Positions 1 to 12,554 are shown, counted from the first letter of the stretch. The stretch is DNA of 64,000 nucleotides from Epinephelus fuscoguttatus (GCF_011397635.1 NC_064753.1:33318322-33382321), one strand, 5' to 3'. Notes: a model not told the origin generated them from the sequence alone. Numbers and translations: made by a program.

Positions 1-1155
1 TTAAAGGGATAGTATACCCAAAAATGAAAATTCAGCCATTATCTACTCACCCTCATGCTGAGGAACGCTCTGGTGAAGTTTTCCTCCGAGATTCCTCACA
101 TCCCTTGCGGAGATCGGCAGGGGGATTGGCCAGCACACCTAATGGCAGACGGCGCCCCAGACTAACGTCCAAGAACACAAAATTGAAACCACCAAGTATC
201 TCCATATTGATCATCCGTAGTGATCCAAGTGTCGTGAAGCCCCAACATAAAAAGTTGTTTCAAAAAACGTCATTTGAACTCTGTTTTTAGCCTCATTGTA
301 GCCTGTAGCTCTGACTGTTTCTCTGTGCTCCGCGCTCACGTGTGCGTGCTCAGGGTGATCGGTGATGCAGGGTCTCTGAAGAGCAGCAGTCTCGTCAGTA
401 CTGATGTCCATATTCTCAAGTGCAGGCATCGCCAATTTCCAGTCTGAGCAGCAAAGACTTTCCTCATCCAATGGCATTGCTTTGCATTTGAAACAACTAC
501 ACCACCAGGTGCTCGACTCGGGTATTCTGCGGCTGGCTGAGGGTTAGGCTCATGAGCTGCGGCGGCTGCTTTGTCCAGTAGCCTGAGTTCCGCGTCCGTA
601 TACTCGGGCTCAAGCAAATACGGCTCAACAAAGAAATGCTGTTCCTCCTCAATTTCAAAGTCTTCAGACATGTTGGGCTGTCCTTTGCTAACAGACCGTA
701 GTGCAAATTATCTTTTAGCTACTGTGGTTACCGTTGTCTCCCCCTGCGGTGCGCGTGTCACGTGATGTAAACACGGGTAAGCAAAGCTCATGCTTTCGCT
801 GGTCTCGCGCAAGCATGCACACCTGAGTGCGGAGCACAAAGAAGCAGTCAGAGCTACAGGCTACAGTGAGGCTAAAAACAGAGTTCATATGATGTTTTTT
901 GAAACATCTTTTTATGTCGGGGCTTCAGGACACTTGGATCACTACGGATGAGCATGTTGGTGATATTTGTGGATTCAATTTTGTGTTCTTGGACGTTAGT
1001 CTGGGGCGCCATCTGCCATTAGGTGTGCTAGCCGCTCCCCCCGCTGATCTCCGCAAGGGATGTGAGGACTCTGAAACTTCACCAGAGCCTTCCTCAGCAT
1101 TGAGGGTGAGTAGATAATGGCTGAATTTTCATTTTTGGGTGCACTATCCCTTTAA
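1..1155. mobile_element. TTAA-flanked DNA transposon with ~350-bp terminal inverted repeats
   Basis: The left end (TTAAAGGGATAGT...) and the reverse complement of the right end match over roughly 350 bp with few mismatches, so the inverted repeats are about 1-350 and 800-1155. Both ends sit on TTAA, the target duplication used by piggyBac and Kolobok elements; the superfamily cannot be decided here. The unique middle holds a P2X7-ballast-like gene fragment on the minus strand and no transposase, so the element is non-autonomous. The high similarity of the arms suggests a fairly young insertion. The window begins exactly on the element's first base. Confidence 0.8.
211..677 (-). pseudogene. 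P2X7 ballast-like domain gene fragment inside the transposon
   Basis: Reading from 671 leftwards, the minus strand starts MSEDFEIEEEQ and soon gives the motif EPYLLEPEYTD, typical of the first exon of the many 'P2X purinoceptor 7-like' genes of fish. In another frame near 500-430 it gives WWCSCFKCKAMP followed by DEESLCCSDW and, near 370, CITDHPEH. This is the Cys-rich zinc-binding signature (WCxCxxCxxMP...CC) shared by these genes and the P2X7 cytoplasmic ballast. The two parts are in different frames, so there is either an intron or a frame break between them. The family's function is unknown; here it looks like cargo. Confidence is good for the domain and low for a working gene. Confidence 0.6.
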
Positions 1156-1989
1156 ATGAAGCTCTAGCAAAAGTTCAGTCAGGGAGACAATGCTTTTCAT
1201 GCTCAGGCTGGTCATTTCTGTCTCACCCTGTCTTTCACTTCTTGCTCGCACGCTCACTTCTTCTCTAGGGATCGTCTGGGTCTGTCAACTGAGTCATCAG
1301 CTGATTCACAATCAACCAGTAACACAGTGACACAACTTTTCTGTCAGTCTATCATTTAACTGCTCCTCATTTTAAATGTAGTACTTTCTCTGCCGTGGTT
1401 CTTTCTTGTTGCAGTCATGCGCACCCTCCACCTTTCCATCACCACCTAGCCTTTATAGATTCATCAGCTTCATCTGCCTCAGCAGTCCACAACCTCTGAG
1501 TCAGCAGCCACCACTAGTTTCTAGACTCCATGGGAGGATTCATCCTGCTGCCGCTCAGTTGTCCCTCGATTACAAAATATTTCCCTCCGGTGTCCAAACG
1601 CCACAGACTTCTGATAAATCTTAATCAGCACAAATCATCTGTTGATCTGTACACTCGTATTCTGTATTAAATATTATCTTTACTTCTTTCTCCTGTTGCT
1701 CCTGATTGAACCAACAAAACACGGAATGGCTTTTTAATGTGAAACAGTAACAGTCAGTGTATTTGTCACAGAGGTTAGCACTGATCATTTTAACCACTTT
1801 TACTTTGCCCTGTTGTTGTGTGACAAACTTGTAGCGCCGTCTGGACCAGTTACTGACTGATTTCTTTATTAAACAATGGGATTTTTTTGGCTGCACTGGA
1901 AACAGATGCTCTTCTGGGGGTATTTCATATAGCTACCCGTGGAGTACCAGGACTGAAATCTTACAACTTTAATGTTGAGCTCTACTCAC
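1156..1989. other. No recognisable gene; presumed ccdc81 intron
   Basis: I see no coding exon or known repeat here. The short open frames have no domain signature and no sensible splice sites. The stretch lies 3' (in ccdc81 orientation) of the last ccdc81 exon I can identify and is most simply part of the next intron. Confidence 0.4.
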
Positions 1990-4900
1990 AGGAAAGAGAG
2001 GGCAGTGAGTCTTCTCTTTCTTCTCTGACATGTGCAGGTTGTAGGTAGCAACTTGCTTTGCATGCTCACGCTGCTCATTCAGCTTCTCCTGCCACATGAA
2101 CACACAAAAACACACACCTTTTATCCTAATATCCTTGACTAGAAAACAAAAGATATTGAGAGCATGACTTAAACTGACCAGGGGAAAAAATGAACTTTTT
2201 ACTGAACCGTTAAATAGTATTGGCAAAAACAGCTTGCAAAGCACTTAAAGTTGTTTCATTTTGAATTTTAATATCCCACATGTCCCACACCTCTTTTCCA
2301 GTGCTGTGAAGAGGACGAAGCTGTTCTCTCAGCTCTCTGGCCCCAACCAGTCTGGAACCACCCTTTACTCCTCAGTTGTTCAGATGGTTTTATTGTTCAT
2401 GTTTTTATGGCTGCTTTTATTTTCTCTTGACATAATGGTGTGAGTTTTAACTTACTTCTGCCTCTCACAATCCAATCAACTGTTTCTACTTCCTCAGCCT
2501 GTGTGTTGTGTTGTTTTCTGATCCCTTTTTTCCTCACTAGAAAAAAACAAAAAAAAAAAAATCTCCAGAGCACTCATAAATCACCCCAGTAACCTAAAGC
2601 AGACATATGTTAACATATTTTTTTTTTTACAGTACTAAGGCCCTTTCCCACTTGACCTGCACAGTCATAGTCTTTCACCACACCACACAGTTCCCTTGGT
2701 CAGTCAGTCTGTGGTTCAGTCCACGTCTACAGTATCCTGACCGCTATCACATGAATTGCTATTTGTTTCCAACATTCATGTTCCCCTCGGGATCAGCTGT
2801 AATAACTTTGGTGATCCCTCAACATAACAACTAGCGCCACCATCAGGTCAAAATGTTCTTTTATCCAATACTTTGGTTTATTACCAAATACGTGCAGAAC
2901 AAATCGCATCTCGCTCTGCCTCTGCTGTTCGACTTAGTTACCAAATGTTAGCACGCTAAATTAATGTAGTGACCACGGTAACCATTACACCTGCTTAACA
3001 TCAGCCTGCTAGCATTGTCGTTACGAGGAAACTGCCATGCTGGAATGAGCATACTGTATGTAGGCGTTGTGAGGTGTGGCTGTGGACTTTTATGGTGTGT
3101 ATCCACAGGATTGGTCATTTCCACGCTTCCCATTAATTGTCTATGTAAGCAGCTATGCAATACGTTCTAGTAGCAGAGCGTTGTGTTTTAAGGAGTCTAG
3201 TATGCACTCCTCAATTGCATAAAGTTGAATTCAGACTACTTCATACAAATCAGGGGTATCCAGTGTGACTTGCCTCCTTTCCCAGAAACTTTAAATATTA
3301 TTATTTGTATATATTCATTTAACATTTATTTAACCAGAGAAAACCTTAACATTAAAAACAATAAAAAATAATAAAAATACAGAATAAAAATGCACAGCTA
3401 CAAAACAAGCAAAATAAAACACAAAGTAAGATTACTATAAAGAAAAGCCAAAAAGTTTGTTAATAAATACTATAAATTAACCGTAAAAACGCAAAAAAGC
3501 GGCAACTACACATGATTACAAAGACCAGCTAAGACACGCTGTGATATTGGAATATGAAGATTGTGTACAAAAATCCTACAACAGTGCTTTGGAACAGCCG
3601 AGATGAACCAATGAGTGCAACTGTAAGTCCTCCTGCAGAAGATTCTACATATAAGGAGCTGCGTACATACATGCTTATTTACCAAACTCTGTACGTACCC
3701 TTGGTACAGACAATAAAAACATGTTCTGTGAACAGAGAGCATTGCTATTTTCATTTTTTTGCTTTATGTATGCACATAAGTATGCTGGAAGTAGGCCAAG
3801 AATAGCTTTATATACAAGGAGGATGCCAATGAAAAAGTCTACGAAATTGAAAGGAGAACGAGCCAACCCAAGTATACAGATTCATTCACAGTTGTTGATG
3901 TAAAATGAAGACAGACTGATACAATGAGAAACAGAAAGAGAAAATTTCCAAATGAGCTACTATTTTGATCCGGTTGTTATCTGGGAGCAGCCAGCCGATG
4001 GGCCTAGTTGCATTCTTATAAACCATCAAATGCTGGGAAGAGGTGTGACCGCCCACATATCAAAAAACACCCCAGTAGACACCTGCGATTAGTGCATGTT
4101 CAGACAGAAGTGAGGCAAACTTCTTTATATTTATTTTGTAATCTGAATGTCTGTCAACTGCAACAAACATGCAGAGACAAGAGGAACAAGAAGGAAGACT
4201 GGAGGGAAATAACTAAAAGACCAGGTAAAACTGTTGAGTCCTGAAAAAAGAAAAGCTGAAAAAGAAAAAACACACACACAGACAATACATTCCCAAGGAC
4301 AGAGTTGGTACATCCATTTCTAGTAAGCTTAGAGCTAACATTTGTACAATCTGTACATTCGATGTTTGGGGGACTAATGCATCCTAAGATAGCGACATCA
4401 TGTCCCACCCTACTCTGCCTTACTCTACCTCTGACTGACTAACCTGACATTCTTACCCTAACTCTATCCAATCTCACTCCATCGCTAAACCTAACCAATC
4501 CAACCAATGAAGGCAACACGTACCAGCCAGTCAGAGGGAGAGTAAGGTGTGGCATTACTTTGCTATTCTAGGATTCACAAATTTGCCTTTAGGAAGCCAA
4601 ATATATATTGTTTCCGATGATGGTGAAGGCATGGCACTGGCTTATGCTTGTTGCCTTCGTTGGTTGGATTGGTTAGGTTTAGGTATGGAGAGAGATTGGT
4701 AGGCTTAGGGCAAGATCACACATAAGCGACTGCAGGCGAGTGACTATCACCTGCCGAGACGCCATTTGCGCTGATTCTGGGTAGTACCGAATTTGACGCA
4801 CATGGAAAGCTAGCTTGTTAGCTAATGTGAGCGAGCTTGTTAAGACATATAGCAAAATGTAATGTTGTTGCGACATTCTCAGTTTTCTTGCACTCCATGC

Positions 4901-6805
4901 CTGTCTCCTGACTCACTGCCAGCCAGGCACCATCTGACACCATGAAGGGCAGTTTACTTTTTTCCTAGCCAGTATTACACAATATTGGCTGGTCAGACAC
5001 AGCAACAATCCATCAACAATATCCTCTACACATACTTCTTTGCTATTAGTTGTGGCTGAGATTTCACCAGTCAAGGTTCACCAAAGGTAAATTCCACACA
5101 ATGCGAAGATGCAATTTACCTTGCCACCGAAAGCAAATGTTTTGTTTGTTCATGCTGAATGTAAGTGAACAGGAAGTGATATTTGCCAATGTTAAATTCA
5201 TTCATGTGTGACTGATGAACGTACCCTTAGGGTAAGAATATCAGGGTAAGCCAATCCTCAATCAATCCGCCATCCTCAAACACACAAACAAACACATGTA
5301 CTCGCCTGTTCTTTGTCCATGTACTGCTTGTCTCTCAGTTGCTCTTTAAGCAGTAAGAGTTTCTCCTGAGCTTTCTCCTCTGCCTGCTGCTGCTCCCTCA
5401 GGTAGACTGGAACGTTTCTTTGGGCCCGCTGCATACACAGGTAGCACAGCTCCTACGACGACATGACAGTTGCTACTTTACACGCTGTAATTAGTTAGTA
5501 ATGTAAACATATAACCATTTTACTCACCGACTTTCCGATACAAACAATTTGTAGATAATGCATTGTTTGGGTTTTATGTTATATAGATTTAAGAACATCC
5601 CTACAGCCCCCTTGACAGAGACCTGCTTTCTAAATGCAATAAAGCTTTGAATCTGGTGTATTATCAAGCTCTGTAAAGTAATTTCATTCTCCAGCTCTCC
5701 ATTTCCTAAAATACTTATCCTGTGCATGTTCTCATAGGGCTGGAGTCAGTCAGAGCACACACTGGGTGCAAGACTAGGTACATCCAGGGCAACATTATAC
5801 TCCACCAAGAAAGTGAATCCACCTTGAATTTTAGAGACTACTATTAAACCCAGATTAGATTTATACTTATTATACTTACACACCTACAGTATACAGATGC
5901 ATGAGCGCATCCACGCATGCAGACACTCACCTGTCCAGCACGGGTGTGACCAGAGCAGCTGACGTTCACATGAGGTTCGACCAGTTTGGGAGTGGCCTCT
6001 GGTGGTGTGATGGAGGTGGTTGGCCTGGGAGTGGGAACAGATTCTTTACCACTGTATACTGTTAATCAAAGAGAACGACCTCCTAGTGTATGTGCAGTTT
6101 GGTGTTATTATGGTAAAGTGTATTATTTAACCAGTGATCGCCTAAGAATTTATGATTAAATGTTACAATGTTCATAGACTAGACATAGATTATATTAGTG
6201 TTGACATGTCTGCATGAACATTGTATAAATCTACATGTTATTTGTTGTTATTTGATCACATGGGGCATTTTTGCATCATAGACATGTGTCTCAGGGGTGA
6301 AGGGGGCTTGAAAGGCCCAAACACACTAAAAGTGAAAATTGATGCGCTTCATTTGCCGCATGTCAAATGATGCTCCTATGGCGCAATGCAGGCTTCCAAT
6401 TCCAGCATCACACAACTGAATGTACTCCAAGAGAAGTTTGTATGCTTATCCCAATAATTTACGGAGCAAATGTCACTGTCAGCTGTTGCACAAACTGTTG
6501 TATGCTATCACTGCATGTGCGCCACTCTGTACCACCTCTCTGCCTTTCTGACCTTTTGTCGTTGGGTCTTTATTTGACACTCCACAATTAAAACAAGGTC
6601 GGAGCAGCAGTGTCAAAGCAGTCAACCGTCATCTGTTATGACACTGAAAATCAGCTGCTGGTGCATAGAGGGTGTTGGTGGACTTGCAACAAGATGAACA
6701 ATCATTTGAAACTTTAGAGAGGATCTTCCTATTGTAGTCAGGCTCAGTCTTATTCCCACATTTTATAATTTTTCGCTTCAGATTTTTTGTTTAACAACAA
6801 TTTAC

Positions 6806-6847
<42 letters not shown>

Positions 6848-8226
6848 ACAATGCAGGGAGGTGATGACAGAGGAGGAATCTGTCCCATGAGTAGTTTTGC
6901 ATCATTGATGGAGTTGGAAACTGCCTTGGGGCGGTAACAATATAAGACCACCACTGAGCTCTCAGCTCTCGCTGACTCATCTACCTGCAAACAACAGCTA
7001 TGTGCACTGCAAACTGAACCTCTCCATAGAGACTGTGTGCTGTCTTTGTGTGTGCTGTACTTGTCTGTGGCCTCCGTGGGGGGGTTCGGATTTAGTTCTT
7101 CAGACAGGCTGACAGCTTTCATCTTGGCCGGCTGCAGTGGCTGATGGGATTTAGATTCTCTATGTTGGGGAATTCCTGTAGAGACACACAACACTCTGAG
7201 TAGCTGCACTTGTCTCGCTCTTCATAAGGCAGCTTCAAATCTATCATTATTTGTTCTGTCATTCTGGACTCAATGGCCGTTCTTTCTTTGCTGTATTTCA
7301 ACCTCTGTTGCACCCAATTAATTCTGTTTTTCATCGGGATGGGTTTCAACAGCCAGTTCCAATTTGGTAAAATGCCTGGACTCGTTAAGCTCTAACAAAT
7401 CCAGTCTTTTATAATTAGCTGTTTATTAGAGTTGTTCATTCTTAAAGAGACAGTTCATCCCATAATACAAAATACATATTTTTGCTCTTACATGTAGGGC
7501 TATTTATCAGTCATGGTGTGAGTTACAGTAGAGTGTTGTAGATATCAGCAGTAGAGACGTATGCCTTCTCTTGAATACAATGGAGCTAGATGACACTTGG
7601 CTTGTGGTGCTCAAAGCGTCATAACAACACACTAAAAAACCCAACAGCAATATCTCTTTCCTGAAATCATGATACTCCACAGACCTTGTTGTAAGCGCTT
7701 TCATGTATTAACTTTTTAACACTGTGCAGAGGGAAGCATACAGCTACCACAGACTGTAGGAAATAATGGATGTAGCCACCATGACGTCACCCCCATTGAT
7801 TTGTGGACAGAGTTTGGTATTTTGGACGTCGCCATCTTATCAGAGCTAGAAGTGACCATTTTTGGTTGACAGGTGTAGCTGTGGAGGATCAGCGGCCGAA
7901 ATCTCCAACACTCATCTTCAAGTGCAGCTAGAGTTTAAAGGAATAGTCTGACAGCTTGGGAAATACTTAACCATTATCCTGACAAAAGTTTGACGAGAAG
8001 ATTGATACCACTCTCGAGTCTGTGCGATGTGATCAAAATTTGGAGAGCTGGTTAATTCTTAACTAAAGAAGTTTCAAGAGACTTGGATGCATGTAAAGAA
8101 GCTCGACTGAGGAGAATCACTGTCAAGCAGTATAGTGAATACCTTGTATGTCATCCCAGGGTTCAGGAGGTGTCCTTTAAAACAGGGCCTATTTAACTAT
8201 TTGGTATCTTTAGAAAAGTATACGTG

Positions 8227-8292
<66 letters not shown>

Positions 8293-10674
8293 AGGATTCT
8301 ATTAGTTATTGTTTCTAAACAAGAAACAGAAGCTGTTCTTACCTGACTTAACCTTAATCATGCTTCCTGTCCCTGAAGTCCCGCACAGTGCACTCTAAGC
8401 AGCGATAGTAAGTCTGCCAAAGCCTGAGGCATGTAGCAACCTATCTCACCCTGACCTTAGTTGCTGTGGAGACAAATGCATCCAGCTCCTCTTATCAGGG
8501 CATGTGACACAGCTGTGTCATATTACAGCAGAAGGAAGACTCTAAAAAGGAAAAATTGCTTTGCGTGAAATAAATATGAAGCTAAAGCATTAAAAAACGG
8601 TTCACTTCAAGTCAAGTCAAGTCAAGTCAAGTCAAGTCTTTATTGCCACCTCGAAAAAACATAGATTGGAATTCACTTTGGTGTGTGAGGCCCACACAAA
8701 AGAGTACAAAAACAAAGTACAACAGCTTAGCTGAGCATAGGAACTTGAAGCATTGGGAAGCAGCTAGCCTGCATGTACAAAAACCCTTTTGAGTCCTGTC
8801 ATTCTTGTAAGGTTGCCAAGGAAACCAGCTGAGACTCCAAGAAGTCACTTCAAATATAGATGGACGTGGCTACTGTAGCAGCAAGGAATATGCTAAACAC
8901 CATAAAACACTGACCAACCACAATGATTCCCTATTTGATTTCGTATTTTGGAGGGAGAAATCATATCTATATATTTGTGTTTTTGTTGAGCAGCCATTTT
9001 AGCCATGAATCGTAGACAGAGAAGAGCTCTTGTTGTAGTGCTACTTTACATCTGGAGGAGGCAGCGACCTCGCCACTTGGTCCACCCTAGACTGCATGTT
9101 GTTCCAGAGAGGGAAAGTAAACGAAACGTCGCGACAGACCACCACCGAGCTTGCTCCCCATTGGATAGTGTCTTCACGTCTGACGGGTTAATTTGCATAA
9201 AGTTGAGTCGCAGTCAACTTTTGGATGCGCCGGAGCTGCTCAAACGGCCATGCCGCCTACCCAAAATGCTTTGTGGGGACATCAGCAACGGTTTGACGTG
9301 ATCCATAGGAAATGAATAGGCATAAGCGCCACAGCGGACACAAAAAACGCCAGTGGATCCCAGGCGTCATTAGCACACAGTGCTTATATTATTAATAAGA
9401 GCTAACATAATTTCCGCCACATCTTGTTTATTTCAGCTTCGACAGCTATTGTAGCCCCAGCTCAGCCTCACAGTAAAGAACAAAGGTCTCTTTCCAATGC
9501 AGCAAGTTGCTGAGACATTTGAAAGAATTTGGATTTGATCCAATACTTAATTTAGATTCATTAAAATGCTATCAAACCCCAAATTGTCAGCCTTGTGCAA
9601 AAAGCTCTTTCACCTCCTGCATTCCTCTGGTCTGGAGTTGGTGACAAGCACCATAGATCTTTGTCACCGGCTTTGTTGTCTGGCTGAGGAGAGCAGACAG
9701 TTGGCAGGGTGACGGCAGTCCGTGGCCTCTGAAGCCTGGACAGGCCACCAGAGAGTAAAGAGACACTGCTCCCAGGTCTCTGCAGGGGTAAATGTACAGA
9801 TGATCTGCATGGATACATGGACTGTGCATTCTTTAAACAAACACACACTTCTTTATACTCACATTGTTAAAGGTCAACAGCAGACGACCAGTTCCATCCA
9901 TGGCATTAATAAAATCTCTGTTGAACTTCATCCGCACCTTTGAACAACATCCGATGAGATTAGATTTAACACAAAACTAGTGGTCATAGTCCACAACTAG
10001 GAAACAGAATGAGCAGGTGAGCCACCTTGTTGTTCTTAAAGGACAAAACTCCAATTCCCTGGAAGGTGAGGAACACGTTTTGTTCAGAGGCCAAAGCTCT
10101 GAAGAGGAAAAGAAGAGTTTCTCTGATGCAGCCCTCCACTACATCTCGACTGAAAGGAGTCTCTTGTGACACAGCTGCAAAGTTCAGTTGCACCACTGGT
10201 AGGTGTGTTGCTGCAAGGGACACACACACATACACAATCCTTATTATAATATCATGTTATAGTTGTTGTGACATCACAATCTCAACTTTCCTTATCAGTG
10301 TTGTGTGGTTTTAACAGATTCGATCAACAGCGACCAAACTATAATCAGATTCCGATTTTTCAGAAATTTTCAGGGCCTCTCATTTTCCTGATATATATAT
10401 ATATTTTACCCAGTCTGCAGTACTCATTTTTTGATTTCCACATGAGTGTGTGGTAAAATACATCCTCAGGCTCTTCTTCAAAGCATGTGCTCACCTGCAG
10501 CCAGGGGCTTGACCTGCTTTAAACCCAGAGACTGGACTAGTTTCCCAGCCAGGAGGAAGATGGGTCTTTGGATCACTGTGAACTTGTTTCCTATGTCCAG
10601 CTTCTGCTGAGAGAAGCTGAAGGTCCCCAGTCCTGCCAGGTGGACCCCCTGTTACAATGGAACACTCAATTAAT

Positions 10675-10736
<62 letters not shown>

Positions 10737-12554
10737 ATCCATGTACATCTAACAGTCCATCTAACCACCATGATACGCGCCCAATTGCTGTTATAGATTA
10801 ACAGCGCCCAGCAGCGTCAGGGGGAAATGCGGCCGGACAAGGATGAAAGTTAAGGCGGAAAAAGTGCTAATAGGGCGGGTGGATGGGTCCACTGCTTGGG
10901 CCTCTGCTTTGATTTAGACTGAAGATTTCTAAAAATTTTTTAAAAAGCTTGCACTGGTGGCGTATTACCCAACATACTTTCCTTCACTGTTACATCACCC
11001 AGGAAATTACCTAATAAATGTCACCAAACTGGAGAGCCCGGTCTCACTCCGAAGCCATCAAAATCCGGCACTTGGGCAGTGACTTGTGGCGTCAGAAACC
11101 AACGAAAAAGGCGTCCTTCGATGTTGGCAAAAAGTATGCAGCTTGTTGCTGTTATAGATGAACGGCTATCGCTAGCATTGGGGGAAATGCAGCGGGACAA
11201 GGACAAAAGTTAAGGCGGCAAATGACTGAGTGGGGCGGGCATGAGGGGTGGTGGATGGGTCGAACAAACACAAACTTTCACCTGAGAGAGCAGTGTTTGC
11301 ATCCCGTAAGATTCTAAAGCCAAATCTTGGTATTCCAAACCAAGACAATGCATGTAACAGGCAGAACTTGACACGGTGTCCCAGAACGTCAACAATAGAG
11401 ATGTACCGATACCACTTTTGCCTTCCCGATACCGATTCTGATCCCTGAACCTTAGGTATCTGCCTATACCGAGTACCGATCCGATACCAGCGTGTAAAAT
11501 AAAAATGGATGGGATATAATTGTTGTATGTCTCAGCTCCTAAAACTCTATGTAAAATATTAAGAAATAAATACATAATAGTAGAATGAATGCAATAAAAC
11601 CTTTTTTTATTATTATCCAGTGTTGACACAGATCAAGACACAGGTTAAAGTGCAGCCACACAATTTGGTAAAAAAAGACATTTTAAAGGCTACAGTAGAA
11701 TGCTTTTTAAACTCCACTCCATTTCCATTTTGTTTGCTTGTAGTGTGCGTATGTGTAATGATGTGAGGCATTAGGTGGTATCGGATTGGTCATAGGCTGT
11801 ACTCGCCAATACCCAATACAGCATTTTAGGCAGTATCGGAGGCATTACCGATACTGGTATTGGTATCAGTACAACTCTAGTCAACAACCAGCACCCAGGG
11901 TACCTTGCACTTCACATGTGGATGTGGAAAGTCCATGACCAAGCATATGTGACAAGGTTGGAGGAGTGAGAATGTGCTGGTTAAACCGACTTTTCCAGCA
12001 AGTGTTATGGCCTACCCTCTGCCTGTTACAATAAACCCCAACCATGGGGTACATTGTAGGAAACACTCCCACCACTTCTCGGTGCAATTGTAGAAGAAAG
12101 GGAAGTTCTAGAAAAAACAATAACTGTATATTGTAGCGAGATGTGCATGTTGTTAGAATAAAACAAAAAAATAATTCAAATAGTTTTAATAACATTCAAC
12201 CCAAACTAAAATGTGTTACGTTGTAGATAGGCTAACCTTCTGCAAGGTCATCTGACGTTCAATATAGGCGGACACATCAGCCCAAATACAGTTCAATCTG
12301 AAAAAAACGGCGACATGGAGACACATGAGCATTTCATCAGCAGTGTATGCACAGAATATAAACAACCAGCAGCTGTATGAAGAGTTCGTCACAGAGTCAC
12401 TGCTTTAAATAAAACAGTGACTCTGTGACGAACACAGAGTCACAGAGTCACTGCTTTAAATAAAACTTTGTGTCAGACCGTTTTCAGAGAGCTGGGAGAG
12501 AGTTTGGAAGATCCGCCTGTCCACTTCTGACATCAGCCGCAGTATGTCAGTCAT
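1990..12554 (-). CDS. ccdc81: Coiled-coil domain-containing protein 81 (N-terminal two thirds; runs off the left edge)
   Basis: CCDC81 is a centrosome/cilium-associated protein with two N-terminal HU/IHF-like domains and a coiled-coil C-terminus. Exons I can place, 5' to 3': 12479-12554 (start MTDILRLMSEVDRR), 12237-12300 (CIWADVSAYIERQMTLQK), 10495-10648 (GVHLAGLGTFSFSQQKLD, first HU domain), 10026-10210 (PFSRDVVEGCIRETLLF, second HU domain), 9863-9937 (VRMKFNRDFINAMDGTG), 9614-9779, 6985-7175, about 5933-6058 (ends CSGHTRAGQ), 5306-5452 (ELCYLCMQRAQRNVPVYL) and 1990-2088 (KQVATYNLHMSEKK). Order and motifs follow human CCDC81 closely. Human CCDC81 continues for some 250 residues past the last exon, so more exons should lie to the left. 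Unresolved: the exon 1-2 junction is out of phase with canonical sites, the join between 6985 and 6058 lacks a base, and the exon ending at 5306 seems to use a GC donor. Confidence 0.88.
2089..5305. other. ccdc81 intron with dispersed repeats
   Basis: No exon is recognised in this 3.2-kb stretch. About 3300-3900 looks like an old dispersed repeat: AT-rich, with minus-strand text resembling LINE-derived 'LLVYKAI'. About 4370-4570 holds a repeat (runs of 'taccctaactct') whose relative recurs near 43690-43950. The remainder shows nothing I can name. Confidence 0.35.
6808..6844. repeat. (TG)n microsatellite
   Basis: Uninterrupted TG dinucleotides lie in the ccdc81 intron, about 140 bp 3' of the exon at 6985-7175. 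Confidence 0.95.
7442..7735. repeat. Dispersed TTAA-type repeat, one recognisable end
   Basis: It begins TTAAAGAGACAGTTCATCCC, a form typical of abundant fish non-autonomous elements with TTAA ends. I could not find a matching right terminus, so the right boundary is a guess. Confidence 0.35.
7935..8180. mobile_element. Short TTAA MITE
   Basis: The left end is TTAAAGGAATAGTCTGAC and the right end is GTCCTTTAA, giving an inverted repeat of about 8-9 bp on TTAA. The interior (attgataccactctcg) matches the element starting at 63885 (gatagataccaccctcg), so the two are copies of one family. Confidence 0.6.
8224..8290. repeat. (TA)n(TG)n microsatellite
   Basis: A TA tract runs directly into a TG tract inside a ccdc81 intron. 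Confidence 0.95.
8608..8637. repeat. (CAAGT)n pentanucleotide repeat
   Basis: About six near-perfect copies of CAAGT precede 'ctttattgccacc'. The combination resembles the terminal simple repeat of a 5'-truncated non-LTR element in antisense orientation, but no coding part is visible. Confidence 0.7.
8975..9310 (+). pseudogene. PIF/Harbinger transposase N-terminal fragment
   Basis: From 9005 the plus strand reads MNRRQRRALVVVLLYIWRR, the usual opening of fish HARBI1-like transposases. After about 35 residues the similarity stops and the reading continues into unrelated sequence. No DDE domain follows, so this is an internally deleted remnant in a ccdc81 intron. It is a plain DNA transposon with no sign of host use. 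Confidence 0.45.
10674..10736. repeat. (GATA)n microsatellite
   Basis: About 15 near-perfect GATA/TAGA units lie just upstream (minus orientation) of the ccdc81 HU exon at 10495-10648. Confidence 0.95.
10780..11235. repeat. Dispersed repeat containing two copies of one block
   Basis: The block around 10786-10862 (gttatagattaacagcgccc...aaagttaaggcgg) recurs at about 11148-11220. Between them lies the text of 11035-11110 (ctcactccgaagcc...cttgggcagtgacttgtgg). The whole unit reappears in opposite orientation in the signalling receptor gene at 29060-29255. It is an unnamed mobile-element family. Confidence 0.55.
11396..11879. mobile_element. Non-autonomous hAT element, 484 bp, perfect 8-bp target duplication
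   Basis: The ends are TAGAGATGTACCGATACC and, on the other strand, TAGAGTTGTACTGATACC. GTCAACAA flanks both sides (11388-11395 and 11880-11887), the 8-bp duplication expected of hAT transposition. No transposase is encoded. It is inserted in the ccdc81 intron between the exons at 10495-10648 and 12237-12300. Confidence 0.9.
12384..12433. repeat. Perfect 19-bp inverted repeat with 12-nt loop
   Basis: GTTCGTCACAGAGTCACTG at 12384-12402 is matched exactly in reverse complement at 12415-12433. The segment cagagtcactgctttaaata also recurs downstream at 12440-12463. It lies in the first ccdc81 intron, close to the start codon. Confidence 0.9.

Noticed and set aside
1621-1896. 91-codon minus-strand frame as the last ccdc81 exon
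   Set aside because: No similarity to the known CCDC81 C-terminus, which should be a long coiled coil; the gene more likely continues beyond the left edge.
2607-2834. 75-codon plus-strand open frame in ccdc81 intron
   Set aside because: No start context, domain or splice support; AT-rich low-complexity start.
9561-9848. Extended minus-strand frame beyond the ccdc81 exon at 9614-9779
   Set aside because: Only the part between the AG acceptor and the GT donor fits; the flanks are intronic.
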